DNA of 64,000 nucleotides from Mortierella alpina (Eukaryota; Mortierellomycota; Mortierellomycetes; Mortierellales; Mortierellaceae): assembly GCA_029449245.1 (NCBI GenBank), contig JANATF010000008.1:806001-870000 (forward strand), read 5' to 3'. This document shows positions 11,819 to 23,929 of this stretch, one piece after another. The first letter of the stretch is position 1, and every line of letters starts with the position of its first letter. The notes below the pieces were generated by a model that saw only the letters and a list, made by a program, of their open reading frames with translations, had not been told where the DNA came from and ran no database searches. The position numbers and the translations under genes are program-made.

Positions 11819-14800
11819 TTACACGATCTCAAACGCCTCGCCTTCCTCCGTCTCCACCCGCCGGAACCCTTGTCCTGCATTCCGTCCTCTCAGCTTGCTT
11901 CCCTCGCGCGCTGCAAAGAACTTCCTCGCCTCCTCGGCCCAGAACACCGAGCTGGTCAACAGCGTGATGCCCAGCAGATCCACCAACGTCAAAGCCTCCG
12001 TCTGGAAGACCGTCTGGAAGAACGGCACGTAGATCACAAGGAGCTGTCCGATAATCGATCCCATCACACTAAAGTTGAACATCTTGTTCGTCGTGAACCC
12101 AATGCTGAAGATCGACTTCTTCTCGGACCGGCAGGCAAGCGCGTTGAACATATCATAAAACACAAACGTCGTAAAAGTCATCGTCGTGTCCCGCGCCGTC
12201 ACACTGCCGTCCGTCATCTCGTGCACATACACAAACATCGTGCCTGCCACAATGATCATGGCCGACGTCAACACACGGCGCAGCAACAGTCGTGTCAAGA
12301 TCGCTGCATCCCTGGCTCGAGGTGGCTTCTTCATCACATCGTCATCCACAGGCTCAACTCCAAGCGACTGAGCCGGAGGCCCATCCATCAGGATATCTAG
12401 ACAAGCCAAAAAAAAAAAGGTTCCGTCGTTAGATCAATACGTCCGGCTATATTGTACTCGAAAAAAAGCACTTGTTCATCTTTCTTCCAGATCACACAGC
12501 AGCTCAACAACTTACTAATCCACAGGATCTGCATGGCGTTCAGAGGATTGTTCAGTCCAAACAGGGTTGACACGGCGATCAGGGTCAGTGCAGCCACGCT
12601 AGTACTAAGCTGGAATGTCAGGAAGTTCTGGATATTGTAAAAGATCGATTTGCCTATGTAGGTCCGTTCCAAAGAGAGAAAAGAAGAAAGTCAGACTTCA
12701 AGGGTTCCATTCAGCACAGCAGAACACAGCAGAACACAGCACGACACAGCACGACGCATTTTCACGCAAAATACATTTCTGAAAAAAAAGGAAAAACTTC
12801 TTACCTTCTTCAACAGCGCCGAGAATGGTCGAAAAGTCATCATCCACCAGAATCATGTCTGCAGCCTCCTTGGCCACGTCTGTACCGCTCCTGCCCATCG
12901 AAATTCCAATATCTGCAAGCTTCAATGCTGGTGCGTCGTTGACGCCATCGCCGGTCATGGCCACAATGCAGCCCTTGGCCTGGAATGCCGACACGATCGC
13001 CATCTTGTGCTTGGGCGTCGTGCGAGCAAACACAGAGATGTTGCCGATAGCATCCTGCAGTTGGCGCTCCGTCATGGCATCAATCTCCGCTCCTGTCATA
13101 CAAGATGCATTACCAGGATTGACTGGGAAACCAAGTCGTCTGGCAATGGACAGTGCAGTCGCATCTACAGCAATGATGGCGAACGCATTGTTCAGAGTGG
13201 CATAAGTCAACACTATCCACATCCGCATTCACATCCACATCTACATCTATATCCATGAACAGACCATTACACATAATAAAAAGCCACAGTTCCACCTACC
13301 AGCATCTCCAGTAATCATGATGACCTTCACGCCACTTCCTACAAGCGTCCGGATGCTATCCTCCACACCGGGTCTTGGAGGGTCGTGCATGGCCACAATA
13401 CCAACAAACGTCAAACGCTCAAGATCATTGCCAAACGCCATGGCCAGCACGCGCAGTCCGTGAGAGGCCATCTCGTTCGCATGAGCGACTACCTTGTCCT
13501 TTGCTCCAACATCCATGGGCAAATGATGGCCCTCGCTCCTGTAATAGTTGGCACATCGCTCCATGACCGGCTCAATGGCTCCCTTGAAATAAAACATTCC
13601 AGGTGATCCGCTCTGGCTGACTGCCGCATTAGTGGGATCGATAGCATGTTCCGGCGTCTGCATATGGCTGAGTTGGCTGCCTGGAATAGGTGCGCATCGG
13701 ACATGCATGAACTTTTGATCCGAGTTGAAGGGGTACTCTGCGATGCGCTCAAAAAGCTAGAGTGTCCGAGTGAAAACAGTTGAACGAGTATAACGACATA
13801 TACAATGTGAGAAATCGAACATCGCGAGAAGGTATAGTGCTGACATGTAACGTAAAAAGGCCTTACAGGTCGCTCGTCCGTAATGTTCAATCCTTTCAAA
13901 ACCTCAATCAGAGCAATATCCGTGGGTTGACCTATCCATTTCGAATGCTCATCCAAGAAGGCATTGTTACAGAGGTTTCCAACTTGCATCAAGCGGCGCA
14001 GTCCAGGGTGAAGATCCACATCGACCGTCTTGGCTTGATCCAGATCCACTGGGAATCCCTCAGCCAGAGTAAAGACCTTGGTCACAGTCATCAGGTTCAT
14101 GGTCAGCGTTCCTAAATGAGAAAAGAGAAGAGAAAAGTCGACCATGTGGACGCGTCAGCATACCATGAAGTGTACCGGAAACCCCCCCTCCCAACGCGCA
14201 TTGACAAAATACTCACCAGTCTTATCGGCGCAGACGACATTGACGGAGCCCAAAGTCTCCACGCTTGGCAGTTTCTTGATGATGGCTTTGCGATTCGCCA
14301 TCCTCAACACTCCCAAGGCCAGTGTTACGGTAACAACGATGGGCAGTCCTTCAGGGATGGCAGCGACAGCCAAACTGACACCGATGGTCATCATCTCGAG
14401 CCAGTGTTTTCCTTGAAACAATCCGATCAAGACAATGACTCCAATGATGATGAACGACAGCATCGACAACTTCTTTCCCAGCTCGTCCATGCTTAGCTGC
14501 AGTGGAGTCTTTCTGATCTCGACCTCCTGCATCATGCAGAACACCACTCCAAACTCGGTCTCCTTGGACGTGCCAACAACAATACCCGTTCCATGTCCGT
14601 TCCTGACCAGCGTACCCATGTATGCGATGTTCTTGCGTTCAGTGATGGTCAGCTCTGCATACCCGTCTCCAGCCATTGCCTCAATCTGCTTACGGCATGG
14701 CTTGTTTTCACCCGTCAGGTTAGACTCGTCAATTTCAAGATCCACAGCCTAATCGATGGTAATGAACACGCAAAGTTGAGTATATTTGATAGACACTCCA

Positions 14801-16869
14801 CCTTGGATCCACGGATGCTTTGCAAAATCATCTCCTTACCGTCACCAGTCTGCAGTCAGCAGGAATTCGGTCGCCGATTCCGAACTTGACGAGGTCGCCA
14901 GGAACCAGCTGGCTAGCCAGAGTCGCCGTTTGAGTATCATCCCTACAATTCGCGTCAAAATGAATAAATACATCAAGGTTGAGAAAATGCCGCATGTGCA
15001 AGCTCCAGCGGAGTCGAGAAGAGCAGACTATGGTGGTCTGACCAGACAAGGTTCAGTGCTGCGAGGGCTGGGGAAATGAGATGAAAAGAAATTCCTTCAA
15101 GCCTGCCTTCATCCCAGGGCTCTCTCTCTCTTTCTCTCTCATCCTTCACCAAAGAGAACAACCAGAAGGCCAAAACAAGCAGAGTTCATCCACCAACCAC
15201 CCAGGTCTCTGTAGTACAGAAAAACACACCAGCTCCCAGTTTCCCTTGTTCGAGAACACAAATCCAATATCGAAGCTCAGCTGTTCCCGCTGCTTCATCC
15301 AGGGTAAAAATTCAACCAGTCAAAAATTGCAGGCAGCGTTAAGCTGTCAACAGTGAATAAGATAAAGAGGAAAATAAAAACGCTCACACATTCGCACTCC
15401 ATTTTTGAAGCTTATAAGCCTACAATGATCAACCAGATATGGTTAAACCTTCTTACCGAATAACATGGCAGTGGTGCGGGACCAGCTTGTTCAGGGCCTC
15501 GAGCGATTTCTCGGATCGGTACTCTTGCACAAACGCAACTAACAATAGAAATAGGAGGTAGATCATAATTGGATGTCAGGAACATTCCTTTTGCCTGTCT
15601 GTGCATGTCCAGCTTCGGTCGAAGAGGATGATCCATATGCCATTTCGTCCTTTTCATGCTTGCCAAAACCACCCCAGAAGACAAAAAAAAGACAAAATAG
15701 CACAAGGTTGAGGGGGTGAAGGGCCAAAAGGAAATAGGGAGTCGGCGATGCGACTGCGGGCAATATCGCATCCATTTGTTCAAAGCCCAATATCATGCCA
15801 CGGCATGCCAGATCTGCCAATGGATGGTCTAGGATTTCGCTGTGACACCATGCAAAAATGGTTTCCTTGGTTTTTTGTTCGCGCGAAACACTGCAAGGCC
15901 ACACATGCTCAGTGGTCAAAACTGTGTGCTTGAGTCGAGGTTGGGCCAACAAAAACAAGAAAAGAAAAGCATGAATCATTTCCTGTCCTGCGATCGATGC
16001 ACTTGGTTTCTATAAGCCCACTTTCCTCTGCAGTGGCATCCTCTTCTCAAGGCAGAGAGCGACAGGGGTCGCATAAAAGGGGTGGGTTCGGGGGGAATGA
16101 AAAGTTGCAGTCCTGCGAACTGTCCCACCAATATAGGGAGCTGTCGGAACAAGGCAGTGAATGGACAGGAAGCACAGCGTTGAGCGCCATAAACAGCCTT
16201 GCTTGCTGAAAAAGAAGAACCGCAAAAACCAAAGATGGGCGTGTCTCGGTCTTCCGCCTGCCGCCTTCTCGGATCAAGTGTCGGCTCCGTTTCTGGCTGG
16301 GCGCCCAAGTTGCTTGGTGGTCGTGCCACCCACACGCAGATGTAAAAAGGAGGGGGGAAAAAAAAGCAAAGCGAGAAGGGAATGATATGCATCCTTTCTT
16401 GCCAGGACGTTTACCTGTTACGACAATGAGAATGGCCTATCAAAGCATAAAACAATGAAGACCGGGATGAGCTTGAGCATTATTTTTGAGCTGATTTCAT
16501 TGCACGATGCCTATAGTTCCACGCGAAAACCAGTGCACCCTGTGTCGGCTCGTGATCGCAAGCTTAACTTACCAAAGTAATGCTGATGGCATCATCGCGC
16601 TGCTTCATCGCCAGCGAGACAGCAGCAGATGCGAGGAGCAGGAGGATGAGCGGGTTCTCGTAGAAGCTCTTGAGGAACTTTAGGTAGATGGGCTCCTCGT
16701 CCTCGACCTCAAATTCGTTGAGTCCATACCGAAGTCGACGATTGTTGGCCTCCTGTGTACTCAGGCCGCTGATGGCACTGGTCTCAAGCTGCACAGCCGT
16801 CTCCTCGGCAGTGCGCCGAGCGTACGTAGCTGAAGGAGTCGAGATGGTTGTCTGGGTGGTCATAGTCAT
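11819..16869 (-). CDS. PMR1: Golgi Ca2+/Mn2+-transporting P-type ATPase
   Basis: Ten exons (16869-16573, 16436-16415, 15538-15457, 14942-14840, 14748-14217, 14111-13867, 13756-13300, 13164-12805, 12653-12516, 12396-11819) join without a phase error and give 937 residues, the normal length for a PMR1/SPCA pump. Visible P2A-type landmarks: [26 protein letters not shown] in the actuator domain, [15 protein letters not shown] in M4, the phosphorylated Asp343 in DKTGT (split by the exon 5/6 intron), [27 protein letters not shown], and six C-terminal helices. The first exon carries a cytosolic start and the M1 region ([17 protein letters not shown]). Known role: loads Ca2+ and Mn2+ into the Golgi for glycosylation and protein sorting. 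Exon 2 is only 22 nt and is needed to keep the frame and the M2 sequence AILIVVTV. The start could be one exon further upstream; the ATG pair at 16869 and 16863 fits the family. Confidence 0.95.
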
Positions 16870-17567
16870 CGAGTCCGAAGGGTCTGCCAGGTAGTACTGC
16901 TTGAGTGACTCCGATGACAAGCTGGGTTGGGGTGGTCCCTGAGGGTGGAGTGGAAAGAGAGCCAGATGGGTAGGGATGCCGTTGCAGCCAGACGGGAGGG
17001 CCTCTCTCACTGTCTTGGGTATAGGAGGTTGGCGAGGGTGGTTGGTATGAGCCGCGGAAGGTTGGGATGGTGTTTGCTGGAGTGGAAAGAAGAAAGGAGA
17101 AGAAAAAAAAGATTGCAATAGTCTATTACAGCGAATTCCTTGACTTGGGGGGTGGGGCTGTGACGGGTAGTGAAATGAGAGGACCCTGCCATCCCGACCA
17201 AGTCTGCAATCATTCTGATCAGCATTGATCTAGATCATCTGGCCGAGAATAGATCCTCTTTGTCCCTTTTGTCCTAGCTCGTTTCCGCCTGGGGGAAAAG
17301 TAGGTCAAGGCGCGGCTGATCCAAAGATCCTGCAACTTGAAAAAAAAATGTGGCATTGTTATCTATGCGCGCTTCATGGCTATGCATATTCTTGGGCGCA
17401 CATAGACACCCAATGTTTGCAGTGCAGGAGTGCATTTGCGTGCTTCACAATGCACACCTGCTGAAACTCACATTCTACAACCTGGAGGAACATGGATGAA
17501 AGAACATGTGTGTATTAAATGCTTTATTGTTGTTTGTATCTACGGCTTCCAATACCTCTTGAGCGAT
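16870..17567. other. Intergenic region upstream of PMR1
   Basis: 698 bp without a supported gene. The frame of PMR1 exon 1 stays open to about 17118 but has no ATG there, and that stretch is Pro/Ser-rich and unlike other pumps, so it is taken as leader. The remainder is promoter of PMR1 and 3' flank of the adjacent membrane-protein gene. Confidence 0.45.
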
Positions 17568-18755
17568 TCATCGCGACCGCGAGCTGCTGGCTCTGCGCCG
17601 GCCCTGGTGCTGCTGATAGGTGCTGCTGCTGTCGAACGTATGCATCGGCACCAGCACCTCGCCTCCCCGTCCTCGATCATTAAAGCCATTATGGCCGCGA
17701 TGGCTCGAGCTATCCTGATCAAAGTTGATCAGATCCAGTGTAGACGACCCATTGTGGAAGGAAGACGGCGAAGATCGCGCCTGATGTGATGTGTCCCGCA
17801 TATCAATCGAGATCGCATCCGAGTTGTACTGACCGCCGCGCCCATTGTTGTTCGACCGGTTGCTGTGCGTGTTGTTGTTGCTGTTGTTCCAGTCTACAAA
17901 CGTCGTCGCTGCCTCCGAGTACTGGCTATCTCTGGACCGCTCCGTCATGGGCTGGTGCCTAGACGCAAATGGCTCTGGGGACTCGTTGTGCAAACGCTGG
18001 AAGGACTGCTGGTCATCGCGGACGGGCTTCTTGAAGTAGGCGTCCTTCTTCTTGATCTTCTTGGTGTTCAGTCCAGTGGGCTTCTTCTCCTTCTTGGGCG
18101 GGGGCACAAACTGCGCTGCTTTGTAAACCTTGTAGATGCCAATCAGCACACCAATAATCATTACGGCCCCCACCAGCGCAACGACGATAAGGCCCTTCTT
18201 AGGGTCCATTACCCACTCGCCGGGACCTCCCACCTGCGTCTGAATGGCCATGTTTGGAGGCCAGCCATTGGTAGTGACTTCACCAGTTGTCGCAGTGGCC
18301 GGCGCAGTGCCCTCCCAGCGGATATACGTAATGTTGGCACTCGTGCCAGAGTTCGCCCACTTGCCGGTAGTGGAAGCAATGACGATTTGACAAAACATAT
18401 CTTGGTACAGGTTCAGTGCCGAGCGCTGGTCACTGGTCGAAGCGGAGGCAAATGAGGTGCCCTCGGCAATGTTGATGCCTGTACATGTAATCTTGGGGAT
18501 GGACTGAGGCTGGCCGATAGCCTCGCTTGCCTCGTTATACAAAGTAAGATCGACGGTCGCCCCTGCAGCCTGCGCCGAGACCGTTGGGACGTTAAAGGAC
18601 ATCAGTGCCAGGATGACGAGTGAAGTTGTGGCGAATGATTTGAAGATGCGCTTCCTGGAAGGTGCGGATGAGGATGCAGGTGAGGATGAGATGGATGGCC
18701 TTGACACAGCCAGCCTGGAGGCAGCATGCTGCTGCTGGGGCTGTGAGAGATCCAT
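17568..18755 (-). CDS. Single-pass membrane protein with small Cys-containing ectodomain
   Basis: One uninterrupted exon of 395 residues. It has a basic segment (SRKRIFK, residues 33-39), a hydrophobic signal sequence (about 41-60, ending VPTVSAQA), an extracellular or lumenal domain of about 125 residues with Cys91 and Cys122, likely paired, and an N-glycosylation sequon (NITY). A transmembrane helix at about 188-211 (GLIVVALVGAVMIIGVLIGI) follows. The tail is long, basic then Ser/Asn-rich, with a KKEKKPTGLNTKKIKKKDAY patch just inside the membrane. This type I architecture resembles small fungal cell-surface sensors, but I see no WSC or other named domain, so function is open. It is intronless, unlike nearly all its neighbours. 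Confidence 0.75.
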   Translation of the reverse strand: MDLSQPQQQHAASRLAVSRPSISSSPASSSAPSRKRIFKSFATTSLVILALMSFNVPTVSAQAAGATVDLTLYNEASEAIGQPQSIPKITCTGINIAEGTSFASASTSDQRSALNLYQDMFCQIVIASTTGKWANSGTSANITYIRWEGTAPATATTGEVTTNGWPPNMAIQTQVGGPGEWVMDPKKGLIVVALVGAVMIIGVLIGIYKVYKAAQFVPPPKKEKKPTGLNTKKIKKKDAYFKKPVRDDQQSFQRLHNESPEPFASRHQPMTERSRDSQYSEAATTFVDWNNSNNNTHSNRSNNNGRGGQYNSDAISIDMRDTSHQARSSPSSFHNGSSTLDLINFDQDSSSHRGHNGFNDRGRGGEVLVPMHTFDSSSTYQQHQGRRRASSSRSR

Positions 18756-19853
18756 TAGTGCGAAGGGGAAGGAGGAACGAACAGTTGAATACGATCGTGT
18801 GAGGTGTGGAGGAGAGGCAACGAGGGGGAAGGAGAAGAGGAAGTGGACGAGGGAAAACCAATGTGTGCGATATCGGGAGGCGGAGAGGCACAAAGACCAG
18901 ACTGGAGAAACGGGTGTGAGCAATGGTGTTGCAAGAAGGGAAGAAAAGAGGAAAGAAGAGAAAGAAACACCAAACAAAAAAAAAATAGAAGAGTACTGTA
19001 CCTCTGCTTAGGAATGTCCTGCTGGGCTGGTGCCAGTGTACAACGCTGCGCCAAAGGACCACACGGCCAGAGACAAGAGACTGAGCAATGGGGACCCTAT
19101 GGAAATCCCGGAATATGAACGCAAACCACCCATCCCAGCGCACACTTCGGGGAGCGAGTGCGCGCAAGCTGGCGGGACACTCTGGGCCTATTTTGAGACG
19201 CCTGCAATGGGCGGAGACTTTTCAATATTATGAGAGCCTTGTCGGGGCGCTATTTTTATCGCTCGACCCTCAACCTCACGCGACCCACCTATGCTGCGAA
19301 ATCGAGGATGCCATCTCCGGCTTCCCGGCGGCGCTCGGCCACCAGGTGGCATCCTCACATGCACATGGAGCACGGACTTGCACAGCGTGTGCCTGACCCC
19401 TTCTTTTCAACCCCCTCAAGATCATCACCGCAAATTACACACAACACAAAGCGTGCCAAGACTAGCTTGGGCGTAATTTCAACCTTGTTGGGCACGCGAG
19501 CACTAGATCCAGGCTTTTAGCTTGGTATCTCTTCCATGTGTAGCTCTTGGAATGCACAGGTACACACGTACATACTTTCTTTCAAGCATATAAGAAGGAG
19601 ATACAAACAGGGCACTTCATTGCATGAAAACTGGAATTTACAAAACGGAGTTGACGAATATGTGCATTACAATAATTGCGTGGTGAGGATTGTTAATGAA
19701 GGTAACAGCAGACAAAGAAAACAAAAACCCAGAGAGGGAGGGTGCAACGAGAAAGAAAGAAGCTGCAGAATTCAGGAAAACAGAAAAAAAAAAAGTCGAC
19801 GGATGTCACAGTCAAGAGAACAGGTGAAGGGTAGGCTTTTCAACTAAAAGCAC
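18756..19853. other. Intergenic region, 1.1 kb
   Basis: Between the membrane-protein gene and the KH-protein gene, both on the minus strand. I see promoter-type sequence near 18,760-19,000 (purine runs such as GAAGAAAGAG) and nothing that reads as an exon with splice sites. No repeats of note and no RNA gene recognised. Confidence 0.45.
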
Positions 19854-21271
19854 CTACTCTTCGTCCTCCTCGACGTGATCGACGGCCATGTTCATGCGCT
19901 TATCCTTCTCGCTCTCCAACTGGCCATAGAGTAAATACAATGCCTTTTCGTTGGCCTCCAAAGTGCCGACAATGGTGAACATGCGCTCTCCAGTCTCATC
20001 ATGAGGCGTCTTGGCGATCGAAATACGAGATCCTGAGAGTCGACGGATTTCCGAAATTTTGGAGCCTCCCTTTCCAATGATGCAGCCAACCATGTCCGCA
20101 GGGATGGAAATCTCTTGCGTGCGCATGTTGGAGCTGTTGACATTGCTAGCCTGACTAAAGGCTTCGGGGCGAGGGCGAGTAAAGTCGGATCCATTGCCGG
20201 TGCGCGAACCAAAACCAGTGCGAGCACCTGCCGCGGGTGCTCCAGTGGCATATCCGACAGCTCCAGGGACGCGAGGCCCCGAGGGGTTATAGAGAACAGT
20301 GCCGACACCACGCTCCCAGTCGTCCACAAGGCACTTGCCGATTTCATAGATAGCGATGCGAAGAGCATCGTTGGATCCTTGGACCTCAACAACGCGCTCT
20401 GTGGACTGTGGGAGCATTTCCTTGGATGCAACCATCCGTGCGCCAGACGCGTCCTGAATCTGCTTGATCTTCAGTCCTTGACGGCCAATAATGGTGCCCA
20501 TCAAATTGTGCGAGATCAAAAGTCGCACGGTGGAGGTCTGGGCAACAGGACGAAGTGGGTTGATGGGTGTGTTGGGAGGTGAAGACGTGATAGGATTCTC
20601 CAACAAAGTTTGCGCAATAAGCGAAAAGGCCTACAAAACAGGATGGATTAACGTTAATGCCTGCCGCTGCTTGTGTCGCTGTGTCAGTGCCAGCTCCAGT
20701 CGCACAGAAAAAGCACTCCAGGGATATTTCTCAATCACATTTGCACAACAAATACAAATCTCGGCACACGAGTTCGTTGTGTAATCACAACCTCGAAGGA
20801 ATTCCAAACAACAATGAATTCCTGGTCTGAATCAAGTCTCTTTACCTTGGCAACGCCTTCAATCGTTCCAGTGACAGTCAGCACGCGGTCATGGACTCCC
20901 TGGACAACCTTTGACACACCGGCCTTGACACCCGTTTGGTCACGGAGATCGGCCACGTTCTTTCCGGCCTTGCCAATGATCACGCCAGCTTCCTTGGTCG
21001 ACACGAGCGCACGAAGTGTCAAGGGGGCTTCGGGGTCGAGGCCCTCAGCTTCGTGAGACACCTGCTCATGGTCGTGCTCAAACTGGTTGTGGTTGTCGTA
21101 CGAGTCCGTGTGGGCCGAGGCAAAGGTGCTGGAGACTGCAGGGGCGGCGGTGGTGCTCTGAAGCGTCATGTTGGAGATACGACGGGTGGCAGGCTGGTTG
21201 GAGAAGCCTTCGAACGCCGGGAAGGAGGTGGTGAAGGTGGCGGCAGAAGAGGCGAGGCTTTCGTGCGTCAT
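19854..21271 (-). CDS. Triple KH-domain RNA-binding protein (PBP2/HEK2/Rnc1-like)
   Basis: Two exons, 21271-20846 and 20630-19854, give 400 residues. Three KH domains are visible by their GxxG loops. KH1 is at about 85-150 (GVIIGKAGKNVADLRDQTG). KH2 is at about 165-235 (GTIIGRQGLKIKQIQDASG). KH3 is at about 305-375 (GCIIGKGGSKISEIRRLSG). The N-terminus is Ser/Thr and acidic. The intron splits KH1 near its end. The layout matches fungal poly(C)-binding proteins related to hnRNP K (yeast Pbp2 and Hek2, fission yeast Rnc1), which act in mRNA stability, localisation and telomere or MAPK control. Which of these it equals cannot be told from the sequence. It is close upstream of nothing on its own strand that would imply a shared function. 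Confidence 0.88.
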
Positions 21272-21730
21272 GTCTGATCAACAGGGTTGTTTTGAATGTG
21301 GCGGGTGTGTGGGGACCGACGAACAGAAAGAGAGAAGTGCACAGGGAGCGAGGAATGAGTGAGGGATGGTGTGTCGATGAAAACAAACGAAAAGGCAGAG
21401 TGCTCAGAGACAATGGGTGGCCGAGAGAAAGAGAGTAAGGGGGAATAGAAAAAAAGGACGCCTGTGCGCTGTTTAGGGAGATGGATGGATGAGACGGACA
21501 AAAAGGGTGATGAGATGGCTGAAGAGAGGGGGGGAATATTTGTTGGATTTAAAGGCAGGCATTCATTGTGGGAAATAACGCCTCGCAACCAGCAGGGCTC
21601 AGTTTTTTTTTTTTTTTTGCACACATGAATGGCGTTTATTTTGATTGAGTAGAGTCTATCGTACAGGGATGTCGAATATGAATATGGAAGAGTGAGGGGG
21701 ACAAAAGGAGTCCAGGCAAAGGTGTATGGC
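21272..21730. other. Intergenic region upstream of the KH-protein gene
   Basis: 459 bp with the KH-protein promoter and the 3' flank of glutamate dehydrogenase. It has a run of 17 or so T residues near 21603-21619 and CT-rich tracts on the KH sense strand. No gene seen. Confidence 0.45.
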
Positions 21731-23929
21731 TTAGAGGAACATCTGGCCGGACTGCGTGGTGACAGTCGAGATCTTCTGGATGGCGTTGACGAGGGCAGCG
21801 GTACGGAAGTCAGTGTTCTTGAGGGCGGCGGTGGCACGGGTCTCCTCGCAGGCACCAATCATGGTGTCCTCGAGTCCAGAGTAGACGAGCTCGTGCTCCT
21901 CAGCTCCGTGGATGACTGCGCGACGCTCCTGGGGGGTCAACTGGCGGCCAGCGTTCTCCTCGACCAAGGTCAAGAGCTTAGACTTGCCAGCCTCCTCCCA
22001 CTTGCGGGACATGCGTCCGAAGCGGACGTGCGACAAGTTCTTCAACCACTCAAAGTAAGAGACCGTGACACCTCCGGCGTTCAACAAAAGATCGGGAATG
22101 ACAACCTTGCCCTGGGAAACGAGGTAGTCGTGCGCATCAGGGGTAATGGGTCCGTTGGCAGCCTCGCCAATGATCTTGGCCTTGATGTTCTTGACGTTCT
22201 TGAGGCCGATCTGGCGTTCGAGAGCAGCGGGGATGAGGATGTCGCACTCGCGCTCCATGACCTTGATAGGGTCCTCAATGATCTCGGCATTGCCGAAGCC
22301 ACGGAAGGAGCCCTTCTCGGCACGGTGCTTGAAGATGGCCTCAATGTCCAGACCGTTGGGGTCATAGGCAGAGACATCGTGCTCGCCAATACCAATGATC
22401 TTGGCGCCGTTGTTCTGGAAGAACTTGGCAGCCCAGTATCCGACGTTTCCGAATCCCTGGACGATGACAGTCTTGCCGGCAATCTCGCCATTGAGGCCAG
22501 TCATCTTCTGGACCTCAGGGAACTGCAAGAACTCGCGGACACCATAGTAGACACCGAGACCAGTGGCCTCGTTACGTCCACGAACACCTCCCTGAGAGAT
22601 GGGCTTGCCAGTGACACATCCGGCAGCGTTGACATCCTGGGGGTTGAACTGACGGTAGGTGTCCATGATCCAGGACATCTCACGGGGACCAGTTCCGACA
22701 TCGGGAGCGGGAACATCAACACCAGGTCCGATAAAGTTCTTCTGGCAAAGCTCCATGGTGTAGCGACGGGTGATGCGCTCGAGCTGGGCAGGGGTGAACT
22801 TCTTGGGGTTAAGCTTGACACCGCCCTTGGCACCTCCGAATGGGACATCGACGACAGCGCACTTGTACGTCATCAAGGAAGCCAAAGCCTCAACCTCCTG
22901 AAGGTCAACCTCATCGGAGAAACGGATACCTCCCTTGCAGGGAAGACGATGGCGGGAGTGCTGGGCACGGTAACCCTCAATGATGATGTGGGTGTCAGCG
23001 TCGATCTCAACGGGGAACTTGACGCTCAAGACAGCATCGACGGCCTTGATTCCGGTCAAGGACTTTTCAGAGACTCCACTGATCTTGGCGGCCTGTAAAA
23101 ATAGAAAGCACAAATAGGTGGAAACACATTGTTAGCTACCACTGTACCCTTTGTCTTATCTGACTAACCAACTGTCCCTTTTCTTGCTCTCACAGTTGTC
23201 GAACATGTATAGTCCAGTGAAAACAGCTGGCACAAAGGAAAGCGCTCCACCTCGCCTTTTTTCTATTTTTTTTCTGGCGTGCCTGATCGGATCGGACGCA
23301 TTCTGCTTGTTGCCCTGGCCCCTTTAGTAATGGTCGAGTCAACAATCCAGGTGGTCTGTACTCATTATCCGTGAAGATCCCCTCCTCATCCTTTCTCCCG
23401 CTCGTCTCCTTTCCCATTTTCCCGCTTTACAAGAACATATCCCAGGAGGGGGAGGGCATTGCGAAACTGTGAAATAGACAAAAGTGACATACGCGATCGT
23501 AGAAGGTCTCGACGGAACCCAAGAAACCAGGCTCGTGGTCCTCGCAAGCAGCGTTGGTGACGTGCGTGCTCATGAAGCGAGCAAGGGGGGCAGCGGCCGA
23601 GGCACGGTGAAGGCGAACAGCCGAGGCCAAAGAGCTAGTCAAGTTGAGAATACGATAAGGAAAGACTTCTGGTTAAACGAGCACATTCACTGACGGGCGT
23701 GGCGTGATCAATCTCGGGCGTGCATCAGCAGCCTCTTTGTCATCAGGCCACTTGGCCATCCGTGGCGCGAGGGCAATTGAGGTGCGGATCTGCTGGTGAA
23801 GGTGCCGGTTGGGTTGAGACAAGCTCGTTCCACGGTCGGTGCTACTGGTGGAAGTGAATCTGTGCCAAGGAGGGGTGTGGCCGGCGTGAAGACTTACCCA
23901 GGGGTTCTACGGAGAAGGGCAGCAACCAT
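21731..23929 (-). CDS. Mitochondrial glutamate dehydrogenase, hexameric animal-like type
   Basis: Three exons (23929-23898, 23634-23493, 23092-21731) give 511 residues. Exon 1 encodes only MVAALLRRTPG and with exon 2 forms an Arg/Ala/Ser-rich presequence ending near RFMSTHV. The mature protein has the substrate-binding PCKGGIRFSDEVDL, the catalytic-lysine region VDVPFGGAKGGV, the conserved DVPAPDVGTG, and the nucleotide-binding VIVQGFGNVGYWAAKFF. Reaction: glutamate + NAD(P)+ to 2-oxoglutarate + ammonium. Length and motifs match the small hexameric GLUD1-like class, not the large fungal NAD-GDH and not the cytosolic NADP enzyme of yeasts. Cofactor preference cannot be read safely. The first ATG is chosen because the phase-2 splice (GG|C) restores the targeting sequence; without it exon 2 lacks an early ATG. 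The first intron is 263 nt. Confidence 0.92.

Noticed and set aside
21692-23098. Long plus-strand open frame of 468 residues
   Set aside because: It mirrors the glutamate dehydrogenase exon; the minus-strand reading has all family motifs, the plus-strand one none.
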